NCBI GenBank assembly: GCA_014529385.2
Contig: CM043966.1
Location: forward strand, 140,914,211 to 140,978,210
Reading direction: 5' to 3'
Source: Adiantum capillus-veneris
Taxonomy: Eukaryota; Streptophyta; Polypodiopsida; Polypodiales; Pteridaceae
DNA: 64,000 nt
Below the pieces are notes generated by a model. That model was not told the DNA's origin, did no database searches, and worked only from the letters and a program-made list of their open reading frames with translations. Shown here in pieces: positions 43,263 to 54,634 of the stretch. A program made the translations under genes and the position numbers. Position 1 is the first letter of the stretch, and each line of letters begins with the position of its first letter.

Positions 43263-45126
43263 TCAGATCTGATTATGGTTAAATCCGTTATGGGAGTATT
43301 TTTTAACTAGTACAGATATCTCTTCCGAGGCAAAAGAGGGGGTAGATGAAGAGTAGAAAATTAAGTAAAGAAGGCCAATGCAGGAGCAAATAGAGGCTTT
43401 GTATGGCCTATTGCTATTTCTTTTAATGAATTCTATGTGAGGAAGCTTAAGAAGATCCTTTCTCCAGATAAATATAAGGTCATATCCACCTGTAGATGGG
43501 GAGTGAAGAGATATTGAAAGGTTCAGAAATTGGGTTGATTTGCAAAAGTCCCCAAGAACAGTCGAATTATCTGGGAGGGAAGTAGGCTCAATTTTTAGGC
43601 AGTGGGGGTAGATTAGATCAATCTCTTTGGAGAACATTCTGTTGTTAATGCTAAGCAGGTCATCCATATATCTAAAAGTATGATTGAATGATGGAAGTAT
43701 TTTATGGTTAGTTTTCGTGTTCTTAAGGCACCATTTGTATTTGAAAAAAGCCAGGTAAATATTACACATAAGTGGTGAGCATGAGAAGCCCATAGGGATG
43801 CCAAGGCATTAGTTAAAGCAGCAACCACCTGCAATAATAGTGTAGTTATTCAGCAGAGCCAGAAAATATAGGAGCAGAGTTTTGTTTCATTGAAGTGTAG
43901 AGGGTGTATGGAGTGAGATGCTTGAATCCATCTGGGTTTCTTGGATAGGGAGATAAAATGATACTTTCTTTTTTTAGTATTGGTAAAGGCTAAATTAAAC
44001 CTTAGCTAAAACAATCTTAAGGCCGAGATCTCCACTAAGTGGAATGTTTTCGTAGCATTGTGTAATATCAGCTGTAAAGATGTGGAAGATATGTTGAGGA
44101 AGGTTAAGTGTGACTTCTGTTGCTTTTTTTGTTAACCAAAAGTGATTATATTGGATATTTAGGAAATCCTTGCAGATTCTATGCTTCTCTGCACAAATGA
44201 GCTCAAATTCTATGAGAATAATATCAAGGCAAAGAGTAATATCTTTGGTGATATCTGTGAAGATACAGTTAGAGGCATCAGATATCCATCTGAATTTATG
44301 TTTGTGGAATTTATATGTAGGAAATAGTACTGGTAATCTGGTGTTACTAATAGAGTAACCAAGTTGTCCTAAATGTTTAGAGATCTTGTTAGAGATATCT
44401 TGCGGCGTTTTGTTAGTATGATAGAATTCTTTCCCTGATACTCGATCTCGAGCTGCTTTCCAAGCAAGGTATTTGCACACAATAGTAGGATAGTTGGAGC
44501 TTTTGTCAAGCCCAACCACAAGCCATTTATTTGAGATTAGTTGAAAATCAAAAAGCTAGTTGAGGTGTAAGCCAAGAACTATCAGAAGAAAGCCACTTCC
44601 TAGGAAGCAGAGAAATTTTATGAAGGAAGCATTCCTTCACTAATTCCTTTAAGTTCGGTAGGACTGTCATCTCCATTCGGAGAGCACTGACAAGGTCAGT
44701 GAGGCAGCTAAGTAAAGCTGATAGGGCAAGGTATGGGTTTTGTGGATAGTTAGGTATGTGATTGAGCCCTTTCGCTAGTAACTTACGTATTGTGACATTA
44801 TCGATAATGCTGAGGTCCTGAGTAAAAACATGGTTACCAAATCCTTCAAAATCCCTGCAAAATGAGGCAAATTGAATGCATGTACAATAAGGATTTGTTT
44901 CTTGTCTAAGAAAGTCATTATTTAAAACTAATCCTTTAATAGGATGATGATATTTCCATCCTATGAGAATATTGTCAAAGCAATTTATGATTCCCAAAAA
45001 ATAAGTCAAAGCACTCACAAAAAAGACTTTTTGGTAAGATCCAATCAAGAAGTATATTGTGAAACAAACAATGTATGTAGATAGCACCACGATTCGAATC
45101 TTCTTTGCTGAGAACTTTTCTTCCAC
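43263..45126 (-). pseudogene. Penelope-like reverse transcriptase, decayed
   Basis: Penelope-like reverse transcriptases are related to telomerase and form a group separate from LTR and L1-like enzymes. From right to left, YCTCIQFASF (a C-x-C pair) is followed by GNHVFTQDLSIIDN and LLAKGLNHIP (44548-45126). Then come VVGLDKSSNYPTIVCK (the position of the DK motif), LPVLFPTYKFHKHKFRW, FWLTKKATE and FTADITQCYENIPL (43995-44519). GIPMGFSCSPLMCNIYL and the catalytic box FRYMDDLLSINN follow (43263-43830). The order and spacing match a family common in invertebrates that I place near the Naiad/Chlamys type, from memory. The frame changes at least twice. No GIY-YIG endonuclease is visible. Confidence 0.75.
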
Positions 45127-45160
45127 ACGGGTTTGTAGAGACCTGCAATATATTCATGGG

Positions 45161-46740
45161 TTAGATTTCAGCGAAATTTTTGATTGCAGGGAACCTGCCT
45201 CTCCCTCTTGTAAAGCTACGAGTTTTTCTTCGATTATACGAGGAGCTAGGTGTAAAAAATGAGGTGAAAGGGTTGGGAGTAGCCAAAGAATTAGCTCTTT
45301 TCAGAGCAGGAGAATCATCATCTTCAATACAAGGTTTAAGCAGATTAGTGATGAACTTAACTCCTTTAAAGTTAGCATATGTGGTGAGGTATAGACCGGG
45401 CTCATCAGCTTTAATCTCTTTCAGAATATCATGCCTAAGACCACGGAAAATATTAAAGGCAATTTGTGCAATCACGACTGCTTAGCCTGTCCACCTAGCC
45501 ATGAGCAGATGAGGGATAGGTGAAAATCGACTAGTTTCTCTGGGAATAACAGATCCAAATGGTTGAGGATATACCATATTGCATGATCAAACCACATGAT
45601 TCTTGATTCACAGGTAGCTTTGGGGTCAAGAAATCTGCAGGTACATTTCACATAGGGGTTAAAGATATTCCAGATGGACTCTGTGTAGAAATCTGGGTTA
45701 CTTTTTGCAAATTCCATGCTACCTTTAGTACGTATGTACAATCTTGCATTTGAAGGGCATTTAGAGTGGTCAATGAGATGAAGGTTAAAGGGGGCTTTAA
45801 TCAGTTCTCCCTTGTCCAAGAACTGCCCACCTTTAAGAATCTTGAGTTTACAGTCTTCCACGGTTGAGGCGGGAAGGTTGGCCAAGTACACCCAGGTTTC
45901 ATTGAGAATAGGAGCCAGGAAGGCTTTGTTTGGTAGAACCCACATTTGATGGTCAACTCCGAGAGATTCAATTTCTATTTGTCTTATTGGTAAGACAGGA
46001 GAAACTTTAGATATTTTTGGTACCATCTCAAGGAGGTTAACATCATTGAGTGAGCAAAGATTATTTTGAAATTATTTCACTGCTTCTAGTGCTGCACTAT
46101 CTCAACAGAAAATGCCACCAGTTGGAGGGATGGAGGGGGTATTTGGGGTGCAGACAAATGAGGGGTTAAGCCCACAGAGTTTTCTAAGGAAGTTTGACAG
46201 CTCATCTCTAGATGAGGAGAACAGGGCAAGCTCTTGCTAGTATTGTGAAGCAAGGACCGGAAGTTGGGCAATATATTGGGATAGCAAATTAACGCCTTCT
46301 AGGGGGTCTTTGTCCAATGTAGCCAGAATTTTTACCCAGTCATTAAATGACAACATAGTCAAGATAGATAGTTTTTTATCCGAGACAAGAGCTGAATCAT
46401 AAATAAGCTGTGAAGCATCCAAAGTGCTAATACATCTGAGGACAAGAGAGGAGGCCACAGAGAGGGGCTCCGACGTAAGTTCCAATCCTTGAGATAAAGC
46501 AAGAGTCTGCAAAAACAGTGAGGTCAGGTTTACTTTTTCTTACCATAGTATGTAATACATAATTTGGCTTTCCTAGCAAGGAAAGGTCTAGCTCTAGTAT
46601 CCAAGGCATTCTTTGGTGTATGTTCTTTAAGGTAAAGATTAATCTGATCAAGAATCTTTGCATGATTCTCAGGGTTGTGATTAGTACTCATGCAAGCTGT
46701 CATTCTATAATGTGAGCAGTCCTGAAACAGAGGTGACATA
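45161..46740 (-). pseudogene. Unrecognised upstream coding region of the Penelope-like block
   Basis: Minus-strand frames lie upstream of the reverse transcriptase. The best piece (46026-45472) reads protein-like: DHQMWVLPNKAFLAPILNET, PFNLHLIDHSKCPSNARLYI and WYILNHLDLLFPEKLVDFHL. It then passes by frameshift into AFNIFRGLRHDILKEI and a basic Ser/Arg tail (TRSFTRGRGRFPAI, 45475-45161). Further upstream, 46512-46237 has LSFNDWVKILATLDKDP. Helical content plus a basic tail suggests a nucleic-acid-binding or gag-like role, but I recognise no family. Multiple frameshifts are present. Confidence 0.5.
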
Positions 46741-46994
46741 TAAATTAGCAGAGTGTCTATATTGTAAAGTATACTTGGTCCTGCAAACCTTCAACCGGCA
46801 AAGTCAGAGACTATGGTAGCCGTGAGCAGGGAACCAGAAAAAGAGTCTAAAAGGGTCCCCCCTAACACCAGCCAACCAATGAAGGATTTACAGACTGTGG
46901 GTCCAATTTAGAGCTCCATTCCTTAAAAAAATTCCTAGGCCAGCATTCCGGTTTCCCCCGAAAAGAAGAAACCTTATGTATAGGATGTGTGTGT
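46741..46994. other. Junction between the RT block and repeat B
   Basis: Noncoding, ending in a short GT tract (46987-46995). It contains CCGGTTGAAGG-like sequence in reverse and no clear ribozyme core. Confidence 0.4.
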
Positions 46995-49159
46995 AGCTAT
47001 TTAAATCTTAACTAATAAGACATAATTGAATTTTTACATTCAAAAGACATTTGGCCAAGGAATAATGAACTGATTTGTACAAAATTAACTCAGTATCAGA
47101 ATTATTTAGGTACAATGATTGTAGGAAAGAGATCCTCTTTCAGTAGGATTAGTAAAAGAACTTCCCCGTTCCTCAGTGAGTATTTCATTACAATAAGGTT
47201 GCTTGCCAAAGAAAAGAAAACCCTCCAAAATAAGATAGAGTCCTTACATGCATCCATCCAAACAAAACAACAATTCAGTTAGCCTTGGATGTGTTTTACG
47301 GGTATCAATGGACCATATCAGTTGTTATCCATGTCCATCTTATAAGATTTAATTACTTTAGAAAAGCTAGGTTTTTTTTAGTAGTCTTTAAAAAAAATGA
47401 GTGGTACATTTTACTTTTTAATGCGAGTGGTGAAGTCCATCAAGAGTCCAAACATTTCAAGATCCATAGCTCGATAGCTATGCTTAAGCCCAAAAATAAC
47501 AACCATATACTTACCTTCAGACTTAGTAATCCCATGGTGTCATTGGTATCCCTTTAGACAAAGATAGGTCATGTCCGACCTTTTCTGTATAAGATGCATA
47601 ATCATTTAATTTCTATTTTTTGGCAAGAGACGGCATCAGTTGAGACCACTAGCATAGCCAGTTAGCAGGGTAGCAAGACTCCCTCTTATTAATATGGAAT
47701 CCCATTTTTTAACTCATAGCTTGGAAGCTATGCCAAAGCTGAAAATACCAGCCATATACTTACCTTCATAATGCCAAGATATCCACAAGTCATTATGAAC
47801 TTTTTAAAGAATGACAGTGTCCGGCCATTGACTGAGTAAGATACCTTACTTGTTTATCAACCAGAGGTACTAGATGAAGTGAGTAACACCCCAAACCATT
47901 TGTTTTTATATGAATTTACAAGTGCCAAGGTATATTTAAGCCCAACAATTTATCACGCCAAGCTAACACAAATTGTTTTTAACACATAACTTCCAACCCT
48001 GCACGTCATGCAATATGTCATATCGCTTTCTTTTTAAAATGTAAATTAACGTCCTGCAATGGTTAACAAGAGAGACCCAATCAAACAGTATGCGAACAAA
48101 CACCAGTATTATAGCCAATAGCGCACAACATGCATCGCCATAAACCACCAGTACATTAGGAAAAATGTGGACTCTCCTTGGGCCATATAGGATTAACGTC
48201 CTTGGGGTACAAACTTGCAACTGCTCAAGAAAGAGCCAGTATAACACCCAAAAGCAAGAGACAATCCGAGCATGTGTTTGATAGTAGCTCAACCCCAATC
48301 TATGTATACGGGGCCTTAAAGGCACATGCTAATCATGCCTCGGCCCAGGAGTTTGAAAGAAACCAGTTTAGCCATGTTTATATCAATAGGCTCCCAAATG
48401 AAGCCAACCATGCCAAAATCCATAACCAGGTACCTTACTACAAAAACCCATAACCACAAACCCATGCTCATGTATCTTACCACGAAACGCAGCGGCAGAA
48501 ACAAACCAAAAATGGCCATTTGTATAGCTAACACCATTCCCTCAGGAATTTATCCTCATTGGTATAGTCAACAAGATAAAAAATAGTTCTTTTTTATGCA
48601 CAATCAGTCCCAAGGCCAACAATAATGCCCATGTTATGATTATGCAGTGGTTTTTCTTAGAACTGACACCTAAATTACATGCAAGTGATTCAAAAAGCTT
48701 CCTTATTTTGCTCAAATGTTAGGCAAAAGAGTTTGTCTCTCCAAGTTTAGGACATATACACAGTGTAGACAACATCTTTCTTACCATGCAAGGTACTGCA
48801 ACAACATTAAAACAAAAACTGAAGCTTTGTAGTAAGGTACCTGTGTTTCTTGAGTTGCAAGCTGCATTTTATCAAGATAAGATGGCAGCAAAAACATGAG
48901 CAGAAAAAAACCTACTCCAAGGCTAAGTGAGGGCCAGAGTATGCCCTCACCTTTGTTTATAAAGGATGTCATGCACGCTCCCAGAGCCATCAGTTTCTAA
49001 TGCAATTGGCCACCCTCAATCTGTGTGCGCCTGTAGGCGCCATAGTCTGGGGAAGGTGATCAAGAGTGGACAAGGGCCGCCTACCCCTTGTAATGATATT
49101 ACTTCACGCTTTGGTTTAAGCGGGGACCAAGTCCCAGTTTGTCTTTATTATGCAACCAT

Positions 49160-49211
<52 letters not shown>

Positions 49212-49246
49212 TTTTCTTTAAAAAACCACTTATGATTAGTATACTA
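46995..49246. repeat. Long direct repeat B
   Basis: About 2.25 kb, the partner of repeat A. Differences include a much longer G run (49160-49207, 48 G) and about 55 extra bases near 48155-48210. It starts AGCTATTTAAATC and ends ATTAGTATACTAG before GT repeats. On the minus strand, splice-donor-like AAGGTAAGTAT sites recur. Confidence 0.8.
49160..49207. repeat. 48-base poly(G) tract
   Basis: It lies at the same place as the 14-base tract of repeat A, so it has expanded since duplication or its length is a sequencing artefact. Confidence 0.85.
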
Positions 49247-49312
49247 GTGTGTGTGTGTGTGTGTGCACGCGCTTGCAAGATCTCAAGCTATCCCCTTCCC
49301 TATCTCATGACA
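49247..49312 (+). repeat. 5' LTR of the old copia, second piece
   Basis: GT repeats, then GCAAGATCTCAAGCTATCCC and CTATCTCATGACA, matching the end of the 3' LTR (53860-53907). It completes the LTR split at 40890. Confidence 0.85.
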
Positions 49313-49328
49313 TGGTATCAGATCTTGG
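49313..49328 (+). other. Primer binding site of the old copia
   Basis: TGGTATCAGATCTTGG follows the LTR end directly. TGGTATCAGA is the initiator-Met tRNA complement, with later positions decayed. Confidence 0.88.
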
Positions 49329-49721
49329 TTGTGCCTAAGGAGCTTGGGGCAACAAGCATAGTAGCCTAGGAAGCGGCTTCGATATTCTTAGAAGCCATTG
49401 TCCAACAATCTTCGATTGAGGTGATTCTTCTTGAAGATTGCGTATTTCAAGGTTTTATATAGTCGTTTGGAATTTTGGATTGAGACTGTGCAATCAAATG
49501 TCCATTTCAAGTGCGTTTCGACACCTATTTTGGAGTTAGAGTGTGTTCGCATGTAGAAATGCTAAGGTTTGAGGTGTTGGTATAGAAAGCTTCAAATTGG
49601 TTGCAATGTGCACATATACTACTTAGCACTATGACATAAATGTATGTACATAGATTGTGGTTACAAGTGGTAATTGACATTTTTAGCAGGCTGCTCAGAG
49701 ACTTGGTGAAGGGTGGAAAAC

Positions 49722-51000
49722 ATGTCGTCCAACAATGATGGGCTTAACCAAATTGTCAATGAGAGGTTGGACAAGAGTAACTTCCATGCTTGGAAGTTCA
49801 GAATGACCAATCAGGTTATTGGGATTACATTGGTGGAGAGCATGAGACAACACCATCATTACCAGAGGAAGGTGCAAGTGTTGCACAAATAAATGCGTTT
49901 AAAGATTGGAACCAGGAAGATTGGAAGGTCATGTAAGGTGCAGTTCAAGATTGAGTTGAATACTGTGCAGAAGAAAATATTGTCCATCAATGACTATTCA
50001 TTGAAGATAAAGAACATATATGAGTAACTTGCATCAATTGGCGTTACAGTCAATGAGGGATGACAAAGTAGAAGTTTGTGCATGAGGTTTGGGTCCAAAA
50101 TACAAAAAGTTCAAAACTGACATCTACTTTCAAGAGAACATTCCCTCATTCACAAATTTGGTGTCCTTATTGATTGTAGAAGAGAAGGAACTTGATGAAG
50201 ACTCCTCTACGCACGGTGGAAACAATTTTGAATAGGTCCTTTTCAACAATAGATAAGAGGAAGAGGGCATGGTACACATCATGGATGAGGCCAAGGAAGA
50301 GGCAATCACCAAGCACAACAGCAGAAATAAGAATCAAGGTCAGACACGGGTGGTTGAGGAAACTTTCGAGGTAGGGGAAGTCCAAGAGGTCGTAAACATG
50401 TGTAATGAAATAATGCAGGTCAACACATAAATTTAGTATATTGGGGTTGTGGAAGACATGGTCACTTTGAATGTGATTGTCTAAACAAGAGGCAACAAAA
50501 CAATTATGCAACCACTACCAGGAATGTAGATGGGCCTGAGAGGCTATTTGTGGTGTAGCACATGCTGAAAACTATGTTTGCAAATGTGAAAAAATACAGT
50601 AATAATGTCTAGTATATAGATTCTGGTGCATCGAATCACATGGCCAGTCATGTTGCATGGTTCAAGGACATGCAATCTTTACAAAGTCTTGGTTATGTAG
50701 AAATTGAGAATGATACTACACATCCCATTATGCATACAAGAATTGTGTCATTGTCTGACAGATGGTAAACTAAAGTACATGGATGATGTACTGCATGTAC
50801 CCAATACTACAAAGAACCTGGTTTCTGTTGGAAAAATGGTTGAGCAGGGCTTGCAAGTCAACTTGAACTCCGATGGTCTCTTTGTGAAAGAGCATAAGAA
50901 GAATGAAAGGCTGGTTGCGCAACGAAAGAAAGTGGACAGAATGTTTACTTTGGATGTAAATGTGCCTGAAGTGAATGCTGCCATGTTTGCATGAGGTGCA
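49722..51000 (+). pseudogene. Old copia gag and protease, broken
   Basis: The gag ATG at 49722 gives MSSNNDGLNQIVNERLDKSN, then FHAWKFRMTNQV, the copia N-terminal pattern. Several stops follow. A CCHC knuckle (YWGCGRHGHFECDC, near 50440-50480) has Tyr just before its first Cys. The protease motif YIDSGASNHMASH lies near 50620. The frame at 50704-50994 (LKYMDDVLHVPNTTKNLVSV) is the protease-to-integrase linker, and ends after NAAMFA. Gag and pol are normally one polyprotein; this copy needs several corrections and is dead. Confidence 0.82.
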
Positions 51001-51497
51001 CGTGTTGTTCCAAACATTGAAATTTGACACAAATGTATTGGTCGTGTAAATTTATAGAGGCTAAAAATGATGTAAACTAAAGAGATGGTTTTAAGTTTAC
51101 TACATTTAAAGTTGCTCAAATGCAAAAATTTTGTGAAGCTTATCAATTTGGAAAGCAAGAAAAAGCATCCTTTCCTTGTGATGAGCATGTAAGCAAGAAT
51201 GCATTGGATTTAGTGCATGCATATGTATGGGGTCCGACAAAGACTGCATCTATGGGTGGATGTAGATACTATGTGGGTTTCATTGATGACCCTACTAGGA
51301 AGGTATGGGTAATTTCATGAAGAAAAAAAATAAAGTGTTTATGCACTTTAAAAATTTCAAAGTTATGGTTGAAAAATAGACTGGTAAACATGTAAAGTTC
51401 TCGAGGTCAGATGGAGGGGGAGAATACTTCTCCAATCAATTCACTCGTTTTCTGAAAAAACATGGAATTCATAGGCAATTTTCATGAAGGTATACTC
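51001..51497 (+). pseudogene. Old copia integrase, first part
   Basis: Integrase joins element DNA to the chromosome. Remnants include FCEAYQFGKQEKASFP (the end of the zinc domain), DLVHAYVWGPTKTASMGG with the first Asp-to-Ala-like change in the HSDVWGP position, YYVGFIDDPTRKVWV, and SDGGGEYFSNQF near 51410. A MITE inserted at 51498 separates this from the rest (51723 onward). Confidence 0.82.
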
Positions 51498-51714
51498 CCT
51501 CGGGGTGGGGGGTGGGGGGGGGGGGGGGGGTGTTATTCTCACATTTTCCTATACAAAAGGGTATCATAAAATAAAATTTGAAAAAAAAATACAGATTGAA
51601 TATAAAAAGGGTATATTTTATTTGTCAAAAATTCTTAGTTAAGCAGTAGAAAAAATAGTCCTTGAAGACACATGATATACACAATTTATACATAGCGACC
51701 CGCCAGCCCCCCGA
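51498..51714. mobile_element. 217-bp MITE with 8-bp duplication (hAT-like)
   Basis: It is flanked by GTATACTC at 51490-51497 and 51715-51722. Its ends are weak inverted repeats: TCGGGGTGGGG at the left and, in reverse, TCGGGGGGCTGG at the right. A G tract (51506-51530) lies in the left end. Removing it with one copy of the duplication restores the copia YT-QQNGV integrase reading, which supports an 8-bp duplication as in hAT elements. It has no coding capacity. Confidence 0.75.
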
Positions 51715-51722
51715 GTATACTC

Positions 51723-53630
51723 TACAACAAAATGGTGTTGATGAGAAAAAATGCAGGCACATTGTAAAGGTTTCTAGAGCATTGATGAATGAGAAGAACA
51801 TGCCTCATTGTTATTGGGTTGAGGTTGTTGCTATAGGAGTTTACATTATGAATGGGACCCCTACTGCTGCAGTACATGATATGACACCTAAAGAGAAGTT
51901 CATTGGTGAAAAACCGGATAGGTCAGATTTTAAAGTGTTTGGATGTATTTCTTATGTGCATGTTTCAAATGACATAAGAAATAAGCTTGATCCATAAGCA
52001 AAAAAATGCATGTTCATTGAAGTGTAGAAGTGCTACAATCCTATCACGGGAAGAGTGAGGGTGATCAAGGATGTTGTTTTTTATGAAATGTCAAGTTGGT
52101 ATGCTGATGTAAAAGATAATTTGGGAATTGATGTGAGAGAAAATGTGACTTTGGAAAAAACAAGCGCGCAATCAAAAGTTGTGAGTGGGATGCAAGGATC
52201 ATCTAGTGCAGGTTATGTTGAGAATCCATGAAGTGGCATGCTACGTAAAAGAGTGAGTCTTGATAACTCTTCAAATGTATCAAGAAAAGGGAAGGAAAAA
52301 GTTGATAATTCCCCTAGGTTACCAAGTTTGAGTAGTAGTCATGATGAAGATGATATTAGTGAATTTGAGCAGAATCTAGATGAGGAGTTTAGCATACCCT
52401 CTGTGAAAACATCGGGTGCAAGAAGGATGCAAACAGGGAACAAGGCATCTGCAAGTGATCCTGGACCATGCAGGTTAGAAAGAGTAAGAAATCATGTGCA
52501 GAGATTGAGTTATGATAGCTATGTAGCTCATCATTGTGCATGCATGGCAAAGATTACAGAGGAGGTAGAACCCACATATTTTGATGATGTTGTCAAAGAT
52601 GAAAACTGGTGGCAAGCTATGGATGAAGAGATCGCTATACTTGATGCAAATGGAACATGGGAATTGGTGCCATTACCAAAAGGTAGAAAGGCAATTGGAT
52701 GTAAATGGGTTTACAAAATAATGCATAATGCTGATGGGAGTGTGATCAAGTATAAGGCAAGACATGTAACCAAAGGTTATGCATAGACTTATGGGATGGA
52801 TTATGAGGAGATATTCAGCCCTGTAGCCAAGATGGATATTTTTCATGTGTTTATTGCAATGGCTGCCGTGTTAAAATGTATGTTGAATCAAATGGATGTA
52901 AAGAATGCATTTTTGAATGGAGACTTGGAGAAAGTTTTGTATATGGAGCAGCCACAAGGTTATGAAAAAATGAGGATATGTGACCTTGTATTCTAGTTAA
53001 AGAAAGTGGTGTATGGGATGAAGCAGGCACCTAGAGCTTGGTATGAGAGGATTGTGGAATTCCTCATTTCATTGGGCTTTAAGATGTCTCATGTAGATCA
53101 TTCGTTGTATGTGTGGAAGAATGAGGCAGGGTGATATGCATTTTTGTGGATGATTTGATTGTTGGAGGTAATAATGTGGCTAAAGTAGAGGGTGTGCATG
53201 CACTAATTATGCAGAAGTTTGAAACGAAAGACTTGGGAGACGTGTGGTATTTCTTGGGCATTGAAACTACTCATATAGAAGAGGTTGGATGGCTATCACA
53301 AAGGCAATATGCTTTAAGCATGTTGAAAATGTATGGTATGGCTGGTTGTGAGCCAGTTGCAATTCCATTAGATCAGAATTTGAAGTTGGGAAATGATGCA
53401 AGTCAAGTGCTTGAGAATGCTACCATGTACAGGAAGAGTGTGGGCAGCTTGATCTACCTGACTATCTCACGACAAGACTTAAGCTACACAATTGGATTGG
53501 TGAGTCAGTTTATGTAGTCTCCTAAGAAACCACACTTGGATGCAATGAGGTGCACTTTGCACTATGTGAGTGCTACTTTGGATTATGCACTCTTTTATAG
53601 GGCTTATGTGGAGTTGTAGCTCTATGGCTG
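51723..53630 (+). pseudogene. Old copia integrase end and reverse transcriptase, RNase H missing
   Basis: Integrase resumes with LQQNGVDEKKCRHIVK (usual GVAERKN altered to GVDEKKC) and continues through FKVFGCISYVHV. The reverse transcriptase region includes NGTWELVPLPKGRKAIGCKW (52640-52715), YEEIFSPVAKMD, MDVKNAFLNGDLEKVLYMEQ and YGMKQAPRAWYER. The catalytic box FVDDLIVGGNN lies near 53140, after a frameshift. It ends SPKKPHLDAMRCTLHYVSAT near 53580, and then the frame stops. The RNase H core expected next (DSDWAG, TDSQSA) is absent, and the 3' LTR follows within 80 bases. Confidence 0.85.
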
Positions 53631-53698
53631 CATTGATCTAGTGTAAACCGCCCTATGGTTGTACTCTTTTATAGGGATGATGTGGAGTTGCAGCTCTA

Positions 53699-53907
53699 TG
53701 CCACACTTATCTACTCACCTCACTCACTAGCGTTTTATAGTAGACCGTTGTATTGGTTTCCTTTTCTATGCATTATTGTCCCTTATGTTTTGTAGACCAC
53801 TTACCTTGAGTTATTGAAGAAGAAGAAATATAGTCTTTTTCCTCCATCTTTGTGTGTGTGTGTTCTTCCAAGAGCTCAAGATCTCTCCTTCTCTATCTCC
53901 TGTGACA
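53699..53907 (+). repeat. 3' LTR of the old copia
   Basis: 209 bp, from TGCCACACTTATC to CTGTGACA, uninterrupted. Just upstream (53600-53698) a roughly 60-bp unit with CTTTTATAGGG and GTGGAGTTG occurs twice in tandem. Confidence 0.85.
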
Positions 53908-54634
53908 AAACATAGCAGCCTCCAAATCCCAATAGCCTTGAGTCGACATCCTTGTTTTTCCATAAATAACAACACAACTTATTTTGCATAGCATTCTCTC
54001 AAGCTCAGAAAAGCAACATCAAGATTGAACTCTACTTGTATTGCATATTTGTTGGTAGCGTTACTTTGCTTGAGTAAATTCACACCATGAAGGAAATGGT
54101 TTTCTCAACAAAAGGGGTCAAATATTTTTTCCTTACATCTTGGTTACAAGCAGTTATCAAAGTTTCATTTTTCACCCTTAGATGAGAAGATAAAATTCGG
54201 TATGCCAAATGTAGAGGCTTCCATCTCCATCAAAAGTTCTCGAGAAATGCCTGGATGCATTGAGTCTACCCAAGGATCAACAAAGCATGAGTTCTAGGAG
54301 GAACCTAGCAAGGAGTCCTTGCAAAATGGGCTGGGCAAGAAAGCAAGGGAAAAAATTTTATTAGAAACCCAAGCTTGAAGAAGATAAGTGTGATGAATTT
54401 CTTGCAAGACAAAAAAAGAGATTATGAACTCAAGCTTGGAGAGGAAAAATGTGATGACTCACCAGGGAACATGATTAATATCGAGGATATAATATCTTTG
54501 TTGCACGAGGACGTACTCAAAACCAAACAAAAGCAGTGCAAGGGTAAAACAATGAAGATTGTATCCTCATCAGAAACACCAAAAACCACACACACTCTTT
54601 CACACCCACGCACACTCACACACAACTCACCCAA
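53908..54634 (+). other. Unassigned DNA with a short open frame
   Basis: A 90-codon plus-strand frame (54375-54644) reads MKKISVMNFLQDKKRDYELK and IEDIISLLHEDVLKTKQK, charged and helical, but runs into the next LTR. A small duplication is visible: AAGCTTGAAGAAGATAAGTG at 54371 recurs as AAGCTTGGAGAGGAAAAATG at 54432. It may be a host gene fragment. I do not recognise it. Confidence 0.35.

Larger units (their letters stand above)
40718..53907 (+). mobile_element. Old Ty1/copia retrotransposon interrupted by an 8.4-kb block and a MITE
   Basis: The 5' LTR begins at 40718 (TGGCACACTTATC), is split within a GT microsatellite near 40890, and resumes at about 49247 to end at 49312. The 3' LTR is 53699-53907. 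Gag, protease, integrase and reverse transcriptase remnants read in order on the plus strand, with many stops and frameshifts. RNase H is missing. Without inserts the element is about 4.6 kb. No matching 5-bp target duplication is visible (AGTGA on the left, AAACA on the right), consistent with age or with rearrangement. Confidence 0.85.

Noticed and set aside
40891-49246. Hammerhead ribozyme in the long repeats or junctions
   Set aside because: I searched by eye for CTGATGA and GAAA cores in either strand and found no pair at workable spacing.
40891-49246. Repeats A and B as ordinary LTRs of a copia or gypsy element
   Set aside because: They do not start TG or end CA at the junctions, lack a primer site or polypurine tract, and enclose a Penelope-like enzyme.
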